DNA of 64,000 nt from DAITQM01 sp039794245 (GTDB taxonomy: Bacteria; Pseudomonadota; Gammaproteobacteria; Xanthomonadales; Wenzhouxiangellaceae): positions 22,539 through 86,538 of the forward strand of contig JBDIVS010000012.1 in assembly GCA_039794245.1 (NCBI GenBank), read 5' to 3'. Positions 20,687-30,525 of this stretch are shown piece after piece. The notes beneath the pieces were generated by a model. It saw only the letters and a list, made by a program, of their open reading frames with translations, was not told where the DNA came from and ran no database searches. The position numbers and the translations under genes were made by a program. Position 1 is the stretch's first letter; every line of letters starts with the position of its first letter.

Positions 20687-22015
20687 ATGCCCGACGACAC
20701 CGCTTTCGCTCATTACCGGCCCCACCTCGAGCGCGTCATGGCCGCCACCGCCGAGGCGTTGGCCGCCGGCGGTCACGAGGCGCTGGTGATCCATTCCGGC
20801 ACCCCGCATCTTCGCTTTCGCGACGATTACGAACTGCCTTTCAGGGTCAATCCGCTCATCGCCTGGTGGGCGCCGGTCGCGACGCCGCATTGCGCCTTGT
20901 ATTTCAGGCCCGGGGAGCGACCTTCGTTGTGGTACTGGCAACCCGAGGATTACTGGTATCTGCCGCCGGCGGCACCGGACGAACGCTGGGCCGGCGAATT
21001 CGAGCTTTCGATCGTCAAGGGCGAAGACGACTGGCGGCGGATCGCGAAAGACCGGCCGGGATTGGCGGTGATCGCCGAAGATGCCGGCATGGCGGCGGCG
21101 AATTTTCCCGCCGCCGAGGTTAACCCGGCATCGCTGATCGGCCGCCTCGAACAGGCGCGAACCGTCAAGAGCGACTACGAGATCGCCTGCCTCGCCAAGG
21201 CCACATCGCGGGCCGTGCGCGGCCACCGCGCCGCCGCTGCGGCATTTGCCCGAGGCGCCACCGAGTTCGAGATCCACCTCGATTACCTCGCGGCGGCGCG
21301 CAGCGCCGAAGAAAACCTGCCCTACCACAACATCGTCGCACAGAATGAGCATGCCGCGGTGCTGCATTATCAGGGGCTCGATCGGGTGCCGCCGACCGCG
21401 CGCCATTCCTTTCTCATCGACGCCGGTGCCGAATGTGCCGGCTACGCCGCCGACATCACTCGCACCTATGCCGCCGGCGGCGGGCTGTTCGCCGAGCTGA
21501 TCGCCGCCCTCGATGACGCCCAGCAGCGGCTCGCCGCATATTGCGAAGCGGGCTGCGATTACCGCGAAGTGCATTTGACGGCCCACAACGCGATCGCCGG
21601 CATCCTGCAGGAAGCCGGCATCGTTCGGCTGCCGGCCGCAGCCCAGGTCGAGCAGGGCATCAGCAGCGTGTTCTTCCCGCACGGTCTCGGGCATTTTCTC
21701 GGCCTCCAGGTCCACGACGCCGCCGGGCTCGTCGCCCCCGACGGCACGCCGCGGCCGCGGCCGGCCGGTCACCCGTACCTGCGCCTGACCCGCGACCTCG
21801 AAGCCGGCAACGTCTTGACCGTCGAACCGGGGCTGTACTTCATCCCGCAGCTTCTGGCCGGGTTGCGGGCCGACCGCGACAAGGCGGGCCATGTTGATTG
21901 GGCGCTCGTCGAACGCCTGATTCCGTGCGGCGGCATCCGGATCGAGGACAACGTCGTCATCCAGCCCGCCGGCCCGCCGCATAACCTGACCCGCGATGCC
22001 TTCGCCGCTGCATAA
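20687..22015 (+). CDS. pepQ: Xaa-Pro dipeptidase
   Basis: This 442-residue pita-bread-fold metallopeptidase splits dipeptides with C-terminal proline. Dinuclear metal ligands are visible in order: Asp in LIDAGAE, Asp in AADITRTY, His in HGLGHFLG, Glu in VEPGLYF and Glu in GIRIEDN. HGLGHFLGLQVHD is a PepQ hallmark. The ATG at 20687 gives a length like E. coli PepQ (443); an ATG at 20663 would add eight residues. A tRNA-Pro follows about 95 bases downstream. Confidence 0.93.
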   Translation: MPDDTAFAHYRPHLERVMAATAEALAAGGHEALVIHSGTPHLRFRDDYELPFRVNPLIAWWAPVATPHCALYFRPGERPSLWYWQPEDYWYLPPAAPDERWAGEFELSIVKGEDDWRRIAKDRPGLAVIAEDAGMAAANFPAAEVNPASLIGRLEQARTVKSDYEIACLAKATSRAVRGHRAAAAAFARGATEFEIHLDYLAAARSAEENLPYHNIVAQNEHAAVLHYQGLDRVPPTARHSFLIDAGAECAGYAADITRTYAAGGGLFAELIAALDDAQQRLAAYCEAGCDYREVHLTAHNAIAGILQEAGIVRLPAAAQVEQGISSVFFPHGLGHFLGLQVHDAAGLVAPDGTPRPRPAGHPYLRLTRDLEAGNVLTVEPGLYFIPQLLAGLRADRDKAGHVDWALVERLIPCGGIRIEDNVVIQPAGPPHNLTRDAFAAA

Positions 22016-22109
22016 AGCCCCCGCGGCCGGTCCGCGGCATTGCTCCGCCGCCGCCGGCTGAAGTACAATAGCGCACCCGCGCGGCTGACCCGCCGTGCCG
22101 GTTCCGGTC

Positions 22110-22186
22110 CGGGGTGTAGCTCAGCCTGGTAGAGCACTGTCTTCGGGAGGCAGGAGTCGCTGGTTCGAATCCAGTCACCCCGACCA
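22110..22186 (+). tRNA. tRNA-Pro(CGG)
   Basis: A complete 77-base tRNA with acceptor CGGGGTG, anticodon loop TTCGGGA and an encoded CCA. It marks the left edge of a lower-GC accessory stretch, but I saw no repeat of its 3' end downstream that would show an integration site. Confidence 0.96.
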
Positions 22187-22287
22187 CTAACCTTTCATCA
22201 TTAACGTGCCGTTGCTGCATGAGGTGTGCCATCGGCCAGTTCCAGCGCCGCCTGCCACTGGAGGTTCACATTCAAGGGCAGATGCAG

Positions 22288-22319
22288 AAAACGATTTGCG
22301 ACTCGACACAGATCGTTTT
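22288..22319 (+). terminator. Inverted repeat between tRNA-Pro and the metalloprotease remnant
   Basis: AAAACGAT and ATCGTTTT are separated by 16 bases. Arms with A on one side and T on the other allow a weak terminator in either direction, serving the tRNA and the leftward gene. Confidence 0.4.
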
Positions 22320-22341
22320 GTGACTCCGGTGTGGAATGGAA

Positions 22342-23128
22342 TCAGGTGGGCCGTTGCCCGCGCCCGGTCTTATCGAACTGCATTTCCAGGCCATGCCGAT
22401 CGGCCAGCAGCCAGATGATGTAAGAGGCCAACACGTCCGTCCGGCCGTTGTAGCCGGCGTATCGATGCTTATAGTAACGCTTGGCCAGTTCGCCGACTTG
22501 CTTGCCGGTCATCTGCTTGACCTCCTCGATCTCCAGGCCGCGCAAGCCAGGGTCGACGGAGATGTTGGTCGTGATTGTCGCTTTGTCTGAGGCAAGCCCC
22601 CGCATAGCACAGTTCTGGGCCATAAACGCAGTAAGTTGGTTAGCGGTGGGCTTGTCCAACGTCGCGGCGTCCCGGCTCGCCTCCGATTCCGCCCAGCGTG
22701 CCCCATAGGTGTGGCGATAATAGTGGGCAAATTCGTGGATAAACCCAACAATTGCTGAGCTGATTCTGGCATTGCAGGTTATTGTTCAGTCCGGTATCGC
22801 AGAACCAGGCATTGGATACGCCGCTGATGAACTGTCCATCAAATGCGGCTTTCGCCACCGCGATATTGGTGCCGGCTTGCGTGTTCGCCGGAATGGGGTC
22901 GAAGTCGAAGCCGAACCTGTCGAAACTGAATTGACTCGCCCAATCCGATATCGCGGGCGGATCAAGGGGCACCATGATTTCATTGGCGATGCCGAAGGCA
23001 AAGCTGCGTGAGGTAATGAGTGTGTTATTGGAAAACAGCTTGATACGGGCGTTGATATTGCCAAGGTGTTTTCGCATAACCCATGTTCCGGGCAATATTA
23101 CCCTTCTGCCGCTCATGAGCATACGCAT
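22342..23128 (-). pseudogene. Frameshifted HExxH metalloprotease-like gene
   Basis: Two leftward frames join into one protein only with a frameshift near 22755. The upstream frame runs through SNAWFCDTGLNNNLQCQ; the continuation in another frame reads IVGFIHEFAHYYRHTYGARW, then about 100 residues to the stop at 22342. HEFAH followed by a downstream Glu resembles a zinc-protease site. The start is uncertain: codons remain open upstream of 23128 but the first ATG is there. GC content looks clearly lower than in neighbours, suggesting transfer. It may be a true pseudogene or a sequencing error in an intact gene; no family is recognised with certainty. Confidence 0.6.
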
Positions 23129-23233
23129 TCCATAGAGGCATGTCGAGTGCAGGGTAATCCGGGCACGCCCTGCTAATTACGCGCCCGATTCGCCGTTCAG
23201 GTTAAATTCAGTACGCCGGTCGATAATCGCGGT

Positions 23234-23560
23234 ATGAATACGACCTGCACCTGCTGCCCGCGGCTTGCCGCCGCCTTTGTGGCCATCGTCCTTGCCGTGC
23301 TGGCCTTGCCCGCCGCAGCCGATAGTTTCAGGGTCGGCAACCGGCTTTTGGTGCCCGGCGACAGTGCGGCGCGGGCCGTGGCGCTGCTCGGCGAGCCGCT
23401 GGCGGTCGAGCCGATCGAAATCGAGCGCGTCTTTCACGACCGCTACGGCCGTGTCCACCACGTCGTGACCGTCGTCCGCGAACGCTGGTATTACGAATAC
23501 CGCGGCCGGCCGCTGGCCCTGGTGATCGACTGCGGTGCGATCAGCTGGATCGAGCGCTAA
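23234..23560 (+). CDS. Small exported DUF2845-like protein
   Basis: This 108-residue protein has a signal peptide (to about ALPAAA) and a core FRVGNRLLVPGDSAARAVALLGEP that resembles the DUF2845 pattern of a GNRL-x4-GDS turn followed by a GEP motif. These small secreted proteins have no known function. It stands between the metalloprotease remnant and the leftward RHH gene. The start lacks a clear ribosome site. The family assignment is tentative. Confidence 0.6.
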   Translation: MNTTCTCCPRLAAAFVAIVLAVLALPAAADSFRVGNRLLVPGDSAARAVALLGEPLAVEPIEIERVFHDRYGRVHHVVTVVRERWYYEYRGRPLALVIDCGAISWIER

Positions 23561-23704
23561 GCGGAACAAAAAAACGGGCTCGCCGGCGGCATCTGTGCCC
23601 CACAAAAAGCACAACAGTTTTTCACCACGAACACGAAGGATAGAATTCAACGAGGTGTCGATTAAAATCACCTGCTAGGATTGTGGTTACACCCCCGCAT
23701 CCGC

Positions 23705-23917
23705 TTACTCCTCGTCTTTGATCGGCCGTGCCGGCTGCGGCTTGAGCCGGCCGGATTGTTTCAACGCTTCGCGTAACGCCCACTCGATCTGGGCGTTGAG
23801 CGAGCGCAGGTCGTCGTCGGCCCAGCGCTGCATGGCCCGCATCACCGGTTCGCTCAGGCGCAGCGCGAAGGGCTTTTTCGCCCCTCGCGGGGCCTTACTG
23901 GTAGATGCTGCCCGCAT
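23705..23917 (-). CDS. Arc/CopG-like ribbon-helix-helix protein
   Basis: This 70-residue protein has the ribbon-helix-helix layout: a short strand (KPFALRLS) followed by two helices with [15 protein letters not shown], the Arc-like pattern. A basic N-terminus precedes it. Such proteins bind DNA as dimers of dimers. The start lies inside the 3' end of the SPFH gene (23-base overlap), so the two are cotranslated. It may bind the AT-rich palindromic promoter of its own operon at 24792-24820; this is inferred. Confidence 0.8.
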   Translation of the reverse strand: MRAASTSKAPRGAKKPFALRLSEPVMRAMQRWADDDLRSLNAQIEWALREALKQSGRLKPQPARPIKDEE

Positions 23918-24761
23918 TGATCACCGGCGCCGGGGCACGATCCGAACACAGGACGACCAGCAGGTTCGAGACCATCTGCGCCTGGCGCTCGGCGTCGAGT
24001 TCGACGATGCCCTGTGACTTGAGTTCTTTCAGCGCCATCTCGACCATGCCGACGGCGCCGTCGACGATCCGCCGCCGGGCAGCGACCACGGCGTTGGCCT
24101 GCTGGCGCTGCAACATCACCTGGGCGATTTCGGCAGCGTAGGCCAGGTGCGAGATGCGCGCCTCGAGCACATCCACGCCGGCGGGGGTCAGGCGTTCGTC
24201 GAGCTGCTGTTTCAGATGCCGGCTGATCTCGTTGGCGTGGCTGCGCAGCGAGATCTGGCCTTCTTCGTGCTGGTCGTACGGGTATTGCGTGGCCAGCGAG
24301 CGCAGGGCGGCTTCGGACTGGATGTGGACGAAACTCTCGTAGTTGTCCACGTTGAAGGTCGCTTCGGCCGAATCCACCACCTTCCAGACGACCACCGCGG
24401 CGATTTCGATCGGGCTGCCGTCGAGTTCGTTGACTTTCAGTCGGCCCGACTCGAAGTTGCGCACCCGCAGGCTGACTTTGCGGTGGCTGTAGAACGGGTT
24501 GTTGAAGCGCAGCCCCTGTTCCCGCACGGTACCCACGTACTTGCCGAACAAGGTCAGCACCGCCGCCTGGTTCGGTTCGACCATGTAATAACCGACGAAC
24601 ATCAGGATCGCGAGCACGAACAGGAGGCTCGCGGCGGTGAGGCCGAGCGGGTCCACGGCGATCACGGCGACCACGAACCACCACATCGAGCCCAGCAGCA
24701 TGGCGATGTTCAACACCAGAGCCGGGATACCCGGCCACGAACGGATTTCGATTTCCTGCAT
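23895..24761 (-). CDS. SPFH/band-7 domain membrane protein
   Basis: This 288-residue protein has two N-terminal hydrophobic helices (about 14-36 and 42-60) and then an SPFH domain opening with [14 protein letters not shown], distinct from HflK and HflC. A coiled Ala/Gln-rich segment follows. Such proteins form membrane-bound oligomers or microdomains; the client is unknown. The operon partner is a ribbon-helix-helix protein, an arrangement I recognise from other gammaproteobacteria. Expression is likely strong given the consensus promoter just upstream. Confidence 0.85.
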   Translation of the reverse strand: MQEIEIRSWPGIPALVLNIAMLLGSMWWFVVAVIAVDPLGLTAASLLFVLAILMFVGYYMVEPNQAAVLTLFGKYVGTVREQGLRFNNPFYSHRKVSLRVRNFESGRLKVNELDGSPIEIAAVVVWKVVDSAEATFNVDNYESFVHIQSEAALRSLATQYPYDQHEEGQISLRSHANEISRHLKQQLDERLTPAGVDVLEARISHLAYAAEIAQVMLQRQQANAVVAARRRIVDGAVGMVEMALKELKSQGIVELDAERQAQMVSNLLVVLCSDRAPAPVINAGSIYQ

Positions 24762-24791
24762 GATGGCGACGCCTCGACAGATTGAGTTATA

Positions 24792-24820
24792 ATTATATCA
24801 AAATAATATTATATTGTCAA
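24792..24820 (-). promoter_or_regulatory. Fully consensus sigma-70 promoter for the SPFH-RHH operon
   Basis: Leftward, TTGACA, exactly 17 bases and TATAAT match consensus at every position. The spacer is almost pure A/T in a GC-rich genome. The start would lie about 24 bases before the SPFH ATG. A perfect promoter usually implies repression, and the operon encodes a candidate repressor. Confidence 0.8.
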
Positions 24821-24908
24821 GCGGGGTCTGGCCCGACCCTAAGCCCGCCACTTAGCTCCCCCCGTACCTCGGCCTTCGGATGCCGTATTTTCGTCGGAAA
24901 CCCCCGGT

Positions 24909-26135
24909 TCAGCCGGTGGACTCTCGAAGTTCGCGATTTCCGGGGGTTGGTATCAGCTCGCCGGCCGGGGCGAGCAGAGCGGCCATCTCGCGCAGGCCGC
25001 AGGCTTCGATATCCTTTGTGACGGGATGGTGGCCTTCGCCTGAGTGAACTACGAAGGAGCGGTCGGGTTTGAGATCCTCGCGTGCATGGTGGAATCCCCG
25101 CCGGGGCTTTGCCGACAAACCATATTTGATCTCGATGGCCCACCGGCCGCGGTTATCGGGTAGTTCGAGCAGCAGATCCACTTCGGCACCGGCCGCGGTG
25201 CGGTAGAAACTCGCCAGCGTGCGCTCCGGGGCGGCGGCCAGGAGGTTTTCGATCACGAAGCCTTCCCAGCTTGGTCCGACCACCGGGTGGCCGGCGAGCC
25301 TGTCGTAATTCTCGATGCCAAGCAGGGCATGGACGAGCCCGCTGTCGCGGACATAGATTTTCGGCGATTTGACCAGCCGCTTGCCGTTATTGGTGCAAAA
25401 AGGTGGCAGGCGGCGCAGCAGCAACAGATCGGCCAGAAGGTCGATATAACGCGTGACCGTTTGGGCGCTGATCGCAAGTCCAGCCGCCAGCCGGGAAGCG
25501 TTCAGGAGGCCGCCTTGACTGTGAGCCAGCATCGTCCACAGCCGCTCCAGGGTTTGGGCCGGCAGGCGCGGGCCGAACAGGCCCACATCCCGCTGCAGAT
25601 AGGTGCGGATGAAATCCATGCGAATCGAGCGGCTTCGTTCGTCGTTTTCGGCCAGAAAGCTGTCCGGATAGCCGCCGCGCAGCCACAGCCCGATGAGCGC
25701 ATCCGTGCCGCCGGACACTTCGAGGATATTGAGCGGCCCCATATCCACGTACGCAATGCGGCCGGCCAGAGTCTCGCCCGATTGGCGCAACAGGTTGATC
25801 GAGGCCGAACCGAGGATCAAAAATCGCCCCGTGCATTTTCCCCGCCGCCGGCCGTGGTCGATGATGCCGCGCAGATCCTCAAACAGCTCGGGCAGGCGGT
25901 GAATCTCGTCGAGGATAACGAGCCGGTCTTCATGGTGCTCCAGAAACAGCCGCGGCTCGTTCAGTTTCTCCCGGTCGGCGCGGTCCTCGAGGTCCAGATA
26001 AAGCGCGCCGGCCGCTTCCCCGATGTCGAGCGCCAAGGTGGTCTTGCCTACTTGCCGCGGGCCGATGATGGCCACCGCCGCCTGGTTACGAAGCGCCTGC
26101 TCTACCCGATGCCTGATACGGCGCTGAATCATCAT
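24909..26135 (-). CDS. AAA (AAA_14) ATPase with C-terminal DUF4143
   Basis: This 408-residue protein has Walker A GPRQVGKTT (Lys31), Walker B RLVILDEIHRLP near residue 75, a Sensor-like LILGSAS, and a C-terminal DUF4143 nuclease-like fold with GAEVDLLLE and WAIEIKYG, resembling a PD-(D/E)xK core. These ATPases are widespread and often mobile; their role is unclear. Promoter boxes place the transcript start at the second of two ATGs, so the mRNA may be leaderless. The last 11 codons lie in a dispersed repeat also found at 55488. Confidence 0.85.
   Translation of the reverse strand: MMIQRRIRHRVEQALRNQAAVAIIGPRQVGKTTLALDIGEAAGALYLDLEDRADREKLNEPRLFLEHHEDRLVILDEIHRLPELFEDLRGIIDHGRRRGKCTGRFLILGSASINLLRQSGETLAGRIAYVDMGPLNILEVSGGTDALIGLWLRGGYPDSFLAENDERSRSIRMDFIRTYLQRDVGLFGPRLPAQTLERLWTMLAHSQGGLLNASRLAAGLAISAQTVTRYIDLLADLLLLRRLPPFCTNNGKRLVKSPKIYVRDSGLVHALLGIENYDRLAGHPVVGPSWEGFVIENLLAAAPERTLASFYRTAAGAEVDLLLELPDNRGRWAIEIKYGLSAKPRRGFHHAREDLKPDRSFVVHSGEGHHPVTKDIEACGLREMAALLAPAGELIPTPGNRELRESTG
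24912..24943 (+). repeat. Dispersed 32-bp repeat, copy at the ATPase 3' end
   Basis: This starts GCCGGTGGACTC and ends GATTTCCGG; 28 of 32 bases match 55488-55519. It codes the C-terminal tail of the AAA/DUF4143 protein, which therefore probably ends earlier in relatives. Confidence 0.65.
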
Positions 26136-26138
26136 TGC

Positions 26139-26167
26139 ATATTATCCACCAGCGAGAAGAAATGCAA
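26139..26167 (-). promoter_or_regulatory. Candidate leaderless promoter of the AAA/DUF4143 gene
   Basis: Leftward, TTGCAT, 17 bases and TAATAT end three bases before the first ATG, so transcription would begin at or within the two start codons. Confidence 0.45.
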
Positions 26168-26185
26168 TATTATCAAAGGTAGATG

Positions 26186-26559
26186 ACGCAAATACCGGGA
26201 CACGCAAATACCGGGACAGGCATCGTCTGCCCGGGCGGCACGCCGTTTCTTAGGGGCCGTTCAGAGCATCGGTAAATCGAGGCCACGGGCTTTCACGCAA
26301 ATACCGGGACAGGCATCGTCTGCCCGGGCGGCACGCCGTTTCTTAGGGGCCGTTCAGAGCATCGGTAAATCGAGGCCACGGGCTTTGGCGACGGCGATGG
26401 CTTCGGGGTAGCCGGCGTCGGCGTGGCGCATGACGCCGCTGCCCGGATCGGCGGTCAGCACCCGTTCGAGGGCCAAGGCGGCGCGGTCGGTGCCGTCGGC
26501 AACCAAATACCGGGACAGGCATCGTCTGCCCGGGTGGCACGCCGTTTCTTAGGGGCCGT
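26186..26559 (+). repeat. Tandem truncated copies of the hutU 3' end with REP-like junctions
   Basis: Reading rightward, a 16-bp unit (ACGCAAATACCGGGAC) is repeated directly at 26186 and 26202. A block with 33 bp of the hutU end follows (hutU part 26261-26293), then a second block with 150 bp of the hutU end (26354-26503), and then the real gene. Each block begins with CAAATACCGGGACAGGC. CCGGGACAG and CTGCCCGG can pair with a bulged A, giving a REP-like hairpin. Blocks 2 and 3 differ at one base across 206 bp. Confidence 0.9.
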
Positions 26560-28260
<1,701 letters not shown>

Positions 28261-28431
28261 GCTAGTGTTCCTGTCAACGGAGACTGAACCCAATTGTTGC
28301 ATAAATTCCCGGGATTCTCGGTCAAGCGGGTGAGTGCAGCTGGTCCGATTTGCCGCGGAAGCGTAGTTATTCCTACGGTTCGAGGCAAAGCTGCCGCCCG
28401 CTTGGGCGAGAAACCGGACGCGTCGCTCCCG

Positions 28432-28459
28432 TTGAATTCAATTACTCAGCTAATATCAT
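28432..28459 (+). promoter_or_regulatory. Candidate dsbB promoter
   Basis: TTGAAT, 16 bases and TATCAT lie in an AT-rich island in front of dsbB. A 19-bp palindrome follows directly. Confidence 0.4.
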
Positions 28460-28461
28460 TA

Positions 28462-28480
28462 TAACTATATGATATAGTTA
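28462..28480 (+). promoter_or_regulatory. 19-bp perfect palindrome before dsbB, candidate operator
   Basis: TAACTATAT and ATATAGTTA meet around a single G. It covers the expected transcript start region of the dsbB promoter, a typical repressor position. No cognate regulator can be named. Confidence 0.5.
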
Positions 28481-28531
28481 CAAATTTATAGGAATCGAGC
28501 ATAATTTATGCAACTATTGGGTGCAGTATAA

Positions 28532-29047
28532 ATGAGTGGATTGCAGCGAGCGGCAAGCGGGCTCACGAACCGTGCCGTCAACGGCCTGATCGCGCTGGCC
28601 GTCGCCGGCCTCATCGGTTTCGCATTGTGGCAGCAGCACGCGATGGGCCTCGATCCATGCCCGCTGTGCGTTTTCCAGCGCCTGGCGTTCATCGCCGCCG
28701 GCCTGGTCGCGCTGGCCGCCGCGATGCACGGCCCGCGCCGTGCCGGCCGGTATTTTTATGCCGCCGGCATCGTGCTGGCGGCGGTCGCCGGCGCGGTGGT
28801 GGCCATCCGCCATCTGTGGCTGCAAAGCCTGCCGGCCGATCAGGTTCCGGCCTGCGGCCCGGGTCTCGAATATCTGCTCGACAGTTTTCCCCTGGCCGAA
28901 GCGCTGAACATCGTGTTTGCCGGCTCGGGCGAGTGCGCCACCGTCGATTGGCAGTTCCTCGGCCTCAGCATGCCCGGCTGGACGCTGATCTGGTATGTGT
29001 TGCTCGGCGCGGCGGCGTTGTTCGCTGTCCGCCGTCCCGCCGTCTGA
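28532..29047 (+). CDS. dsbB: Disulfide bond formation protein B
   Basis: This 171-residue inner-membrane protein with four transmembrane helices reoxidises DsbA and passes electrons to quinone. The first cysteine pair is in DPCPLCVFQR, the second pair is the Cys in VPACGPG and the Cys in GSGECATVDW, as in E. coli DsbB. No strong ribosome site precedes the ATG. No dsbA lies nearby. The class II DAHP synthase begins 24 bases downstream and is probably cotranscribed. Confidence 0.93.
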   Translation: MSGLQRAASGLTNRAVNGLIALAVAGLIGFALWQQHAMGLDPCPLCVFQRLAFIAAGLVALAAAMHGPRRAGRYFYAAGIVLAAVAGAVVAIRHLWLQSLPADQVPACGPGLEYLLDSFPLAEALNIVFAGSGECATVDWQFLGLSMPGWTLIWYVLLGAAALFAVRRPAV

Positions 29048-29070
29048 ATCCTACAAGAGTGCGAACCGAG

Positions 29071-30432
29071 ATGTTGGATCCTGTCCCGACACCGCATGAT
29101 TGGACGCCTGGCAGTTGGCGGCAGAAACCCGCCGCCCAGCAGGCGACCTATCCCGATCCGGCCGTTCTTGAGACCGTACTCGGTCAGCTCGCCTGCCTGC
29201 CGCCGCTGGTCACCTCGTGGGAAATCAATACGCTGCGCGGCGAACTGGCGGCCGCGGCGCGGGGTGAGCGGTTTGTGCTGCAAGGGGGCGACTGCGCCGA
29301 AAGCTTCGCCGAATGCGAGGCGCAGGTCATCACCAACCGTCTGAAAGTGTTGTTGCAGATGAGCCTGATTCTGGTCCACGGCCTGGAGATGCCGGTGGTC
29401 CGCATCGGGCGTTTTGCCGGCCAGTACGCCAAGCCGCGGTCGTCCGATACCGAAACGCGCGACGGCGTGACGCTGCCGAGCTACCGCGGCGATCTGGTCA
29501 ACAGCGCCGAGTTCACCGCCGAATCGCGCACGCCACAGCCGCAGCGGCTGCTGCGCGCCCACGCCTGTTCGGCGCTGACGATGAACTTTGTCCGCTCGCT
29601 GGCCGACAGCGGTTTCGCCGATTTGCATCACCCCGAATACTGGGATCTCGGCTGGGTCGAGCATTCACCGCTGGCCGCCGCCTACCAGCGCATCGCGCAC
29701 GATATCGACCGCTCGCTGCGGTTTCTGGAGACCCTGAGCGGCCAGCGGGCCGGCAACCTGAAACGAGTGGACTTTTACACTTCGCACGAAGCGCTGCACC
29801 TGCACTACGAGCAGGCCCTGACGCGCGCCGTGCCGCGGCAGTGGGGCCATTACAACCTGGCGACGCATTTCCCGTGGATCGGCATGCGCACCGCGGACCC
29901 GGACGGCGCCCACGTCGAATACCTGCGCGGTGTACGCAATCCGATCGGCATCAAAATCGGGCCGGCGATGACACCGGAGCATCTCAAGGCGCTGCTCGGA
30001 ATCCTGAACCCGACGCGCGAACCCGGCCGTCTGACGCTGATCCACCGCCTCGGCGCCGGGCGCATCGCCGAGACCCTGCCGCCCCTGATCCGCGCCGTGC
30101 GCGAGACCAAATCGCCGGTACTCTGGCTCAGCGATCCGATGCACGGCAATACTGAAACCACGGCCAGCGGCATCAAGACCCGGCGCTTCGACAACATCCT
30201 CGACGAACTGCGCCAGGCTTTCGACCTGCATCTGGCGCACGGCAGCCGGCTCGGTGGCGTGCACCTGGAGCTGACCGGCGAGAACGTCACCGAGTGCACC
30301 GGCGGGGCGCGCGCGCTGGGCGACGAGGATCTGAACCGCTCCTACAAATCCACCGTCGATCCTAGGCTCAACTACGAGCAGTCCCTGGAACTGGCGATGC
30401 TGGTCGTCCGCCACCACCGGCGCGAGGCTTGA
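29071..30432 (+). CDS. 3-deoxy-7-phosphoheptulonate synthase, class II
   Basis: This 453-residue enzyme condenses phosphoenolpyruvate and erythrose 4-phosphate at the start of the shikimate pathway. Class II features are FVLQGGDCAESF, RIGRFAGQYAKPRS, SHEALHL-YE, NPIGIKIGP and the metal-binding LSDPMHGN and HLELTGENVTECTGG. It is unrelated in sequence to the E. coli AroFGH type. The ATG at 29071 follows dsbB closely. Class II enzymes serve bulk aromatic synthesis or secondary metabolism; no phenazine-type genes are near, so the housekeeping role is favoured. Confidence 0.95.
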   Translation: MLDPVPTPHDWTPGSWRQKPAAQQATYPDPAVLETVLGQLACLPPLVTSWEINTLRGELAAAARGERFVLQGGDCAESFAECEAQVITNRLKVLLQMSLILVHGLEMPVVRIGRFAGQYAKPRSSDTETRDGVTLPSYRGDLVNSAEFTAESRTPQPQRLLRAHACSALTMNFVRSLADSGFADLHHPEYWDLGWVEHSPLAAAYQRIAHDIDRSLRFLETLSGQRAGNLKRVDFYTSHEALHLHYEQALTRAVPRQWGHYNLATHFPWIGMRTADPDGAHVEYLRGVRNPIGIKIGPAMTPEHLKALLGILNPTREPGRLTLIHRLGAGRIAETLPPLIRAVRETKSPVLWLSDPMHGNTETTASGIKTRRFDNILDELRQAFDLHLAHGSRLGGVHLELTGENVTECTGGARALGDEDLNRSYKSTVDPRLNYEQSLELAMLVVRHHRREA

Positions 30433-30525
30433 GGTTCGAGGAACCGGGGGGAATGAACGAGGGACTAAGAACAAGCAACGTGCAACGAGCAACGACCCCC
30501 AGTGACTCACCCGACAGGAGAGACG

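Noticed and set aside
22110..23210. Integrated island using tRNA-Pro(CGG) as attachment site
   Set aside because: No integrase and no repeat of the tRNA 3' end were seen within the next few kilobases. Only lower GC supports it.
23705..24761. Toxin-antitoxin module
   Set aside because: The RHH protein could be an antitoxin, but its partner is a 288-residue SPFH membrane protein and not a known toxin fold.
26186..26559. A second urocanase gene or paralogue
   Set aside because: The extra copies cover only the last 33 and 150 bases of hutU plus flank, with no start and no upstream coding part.
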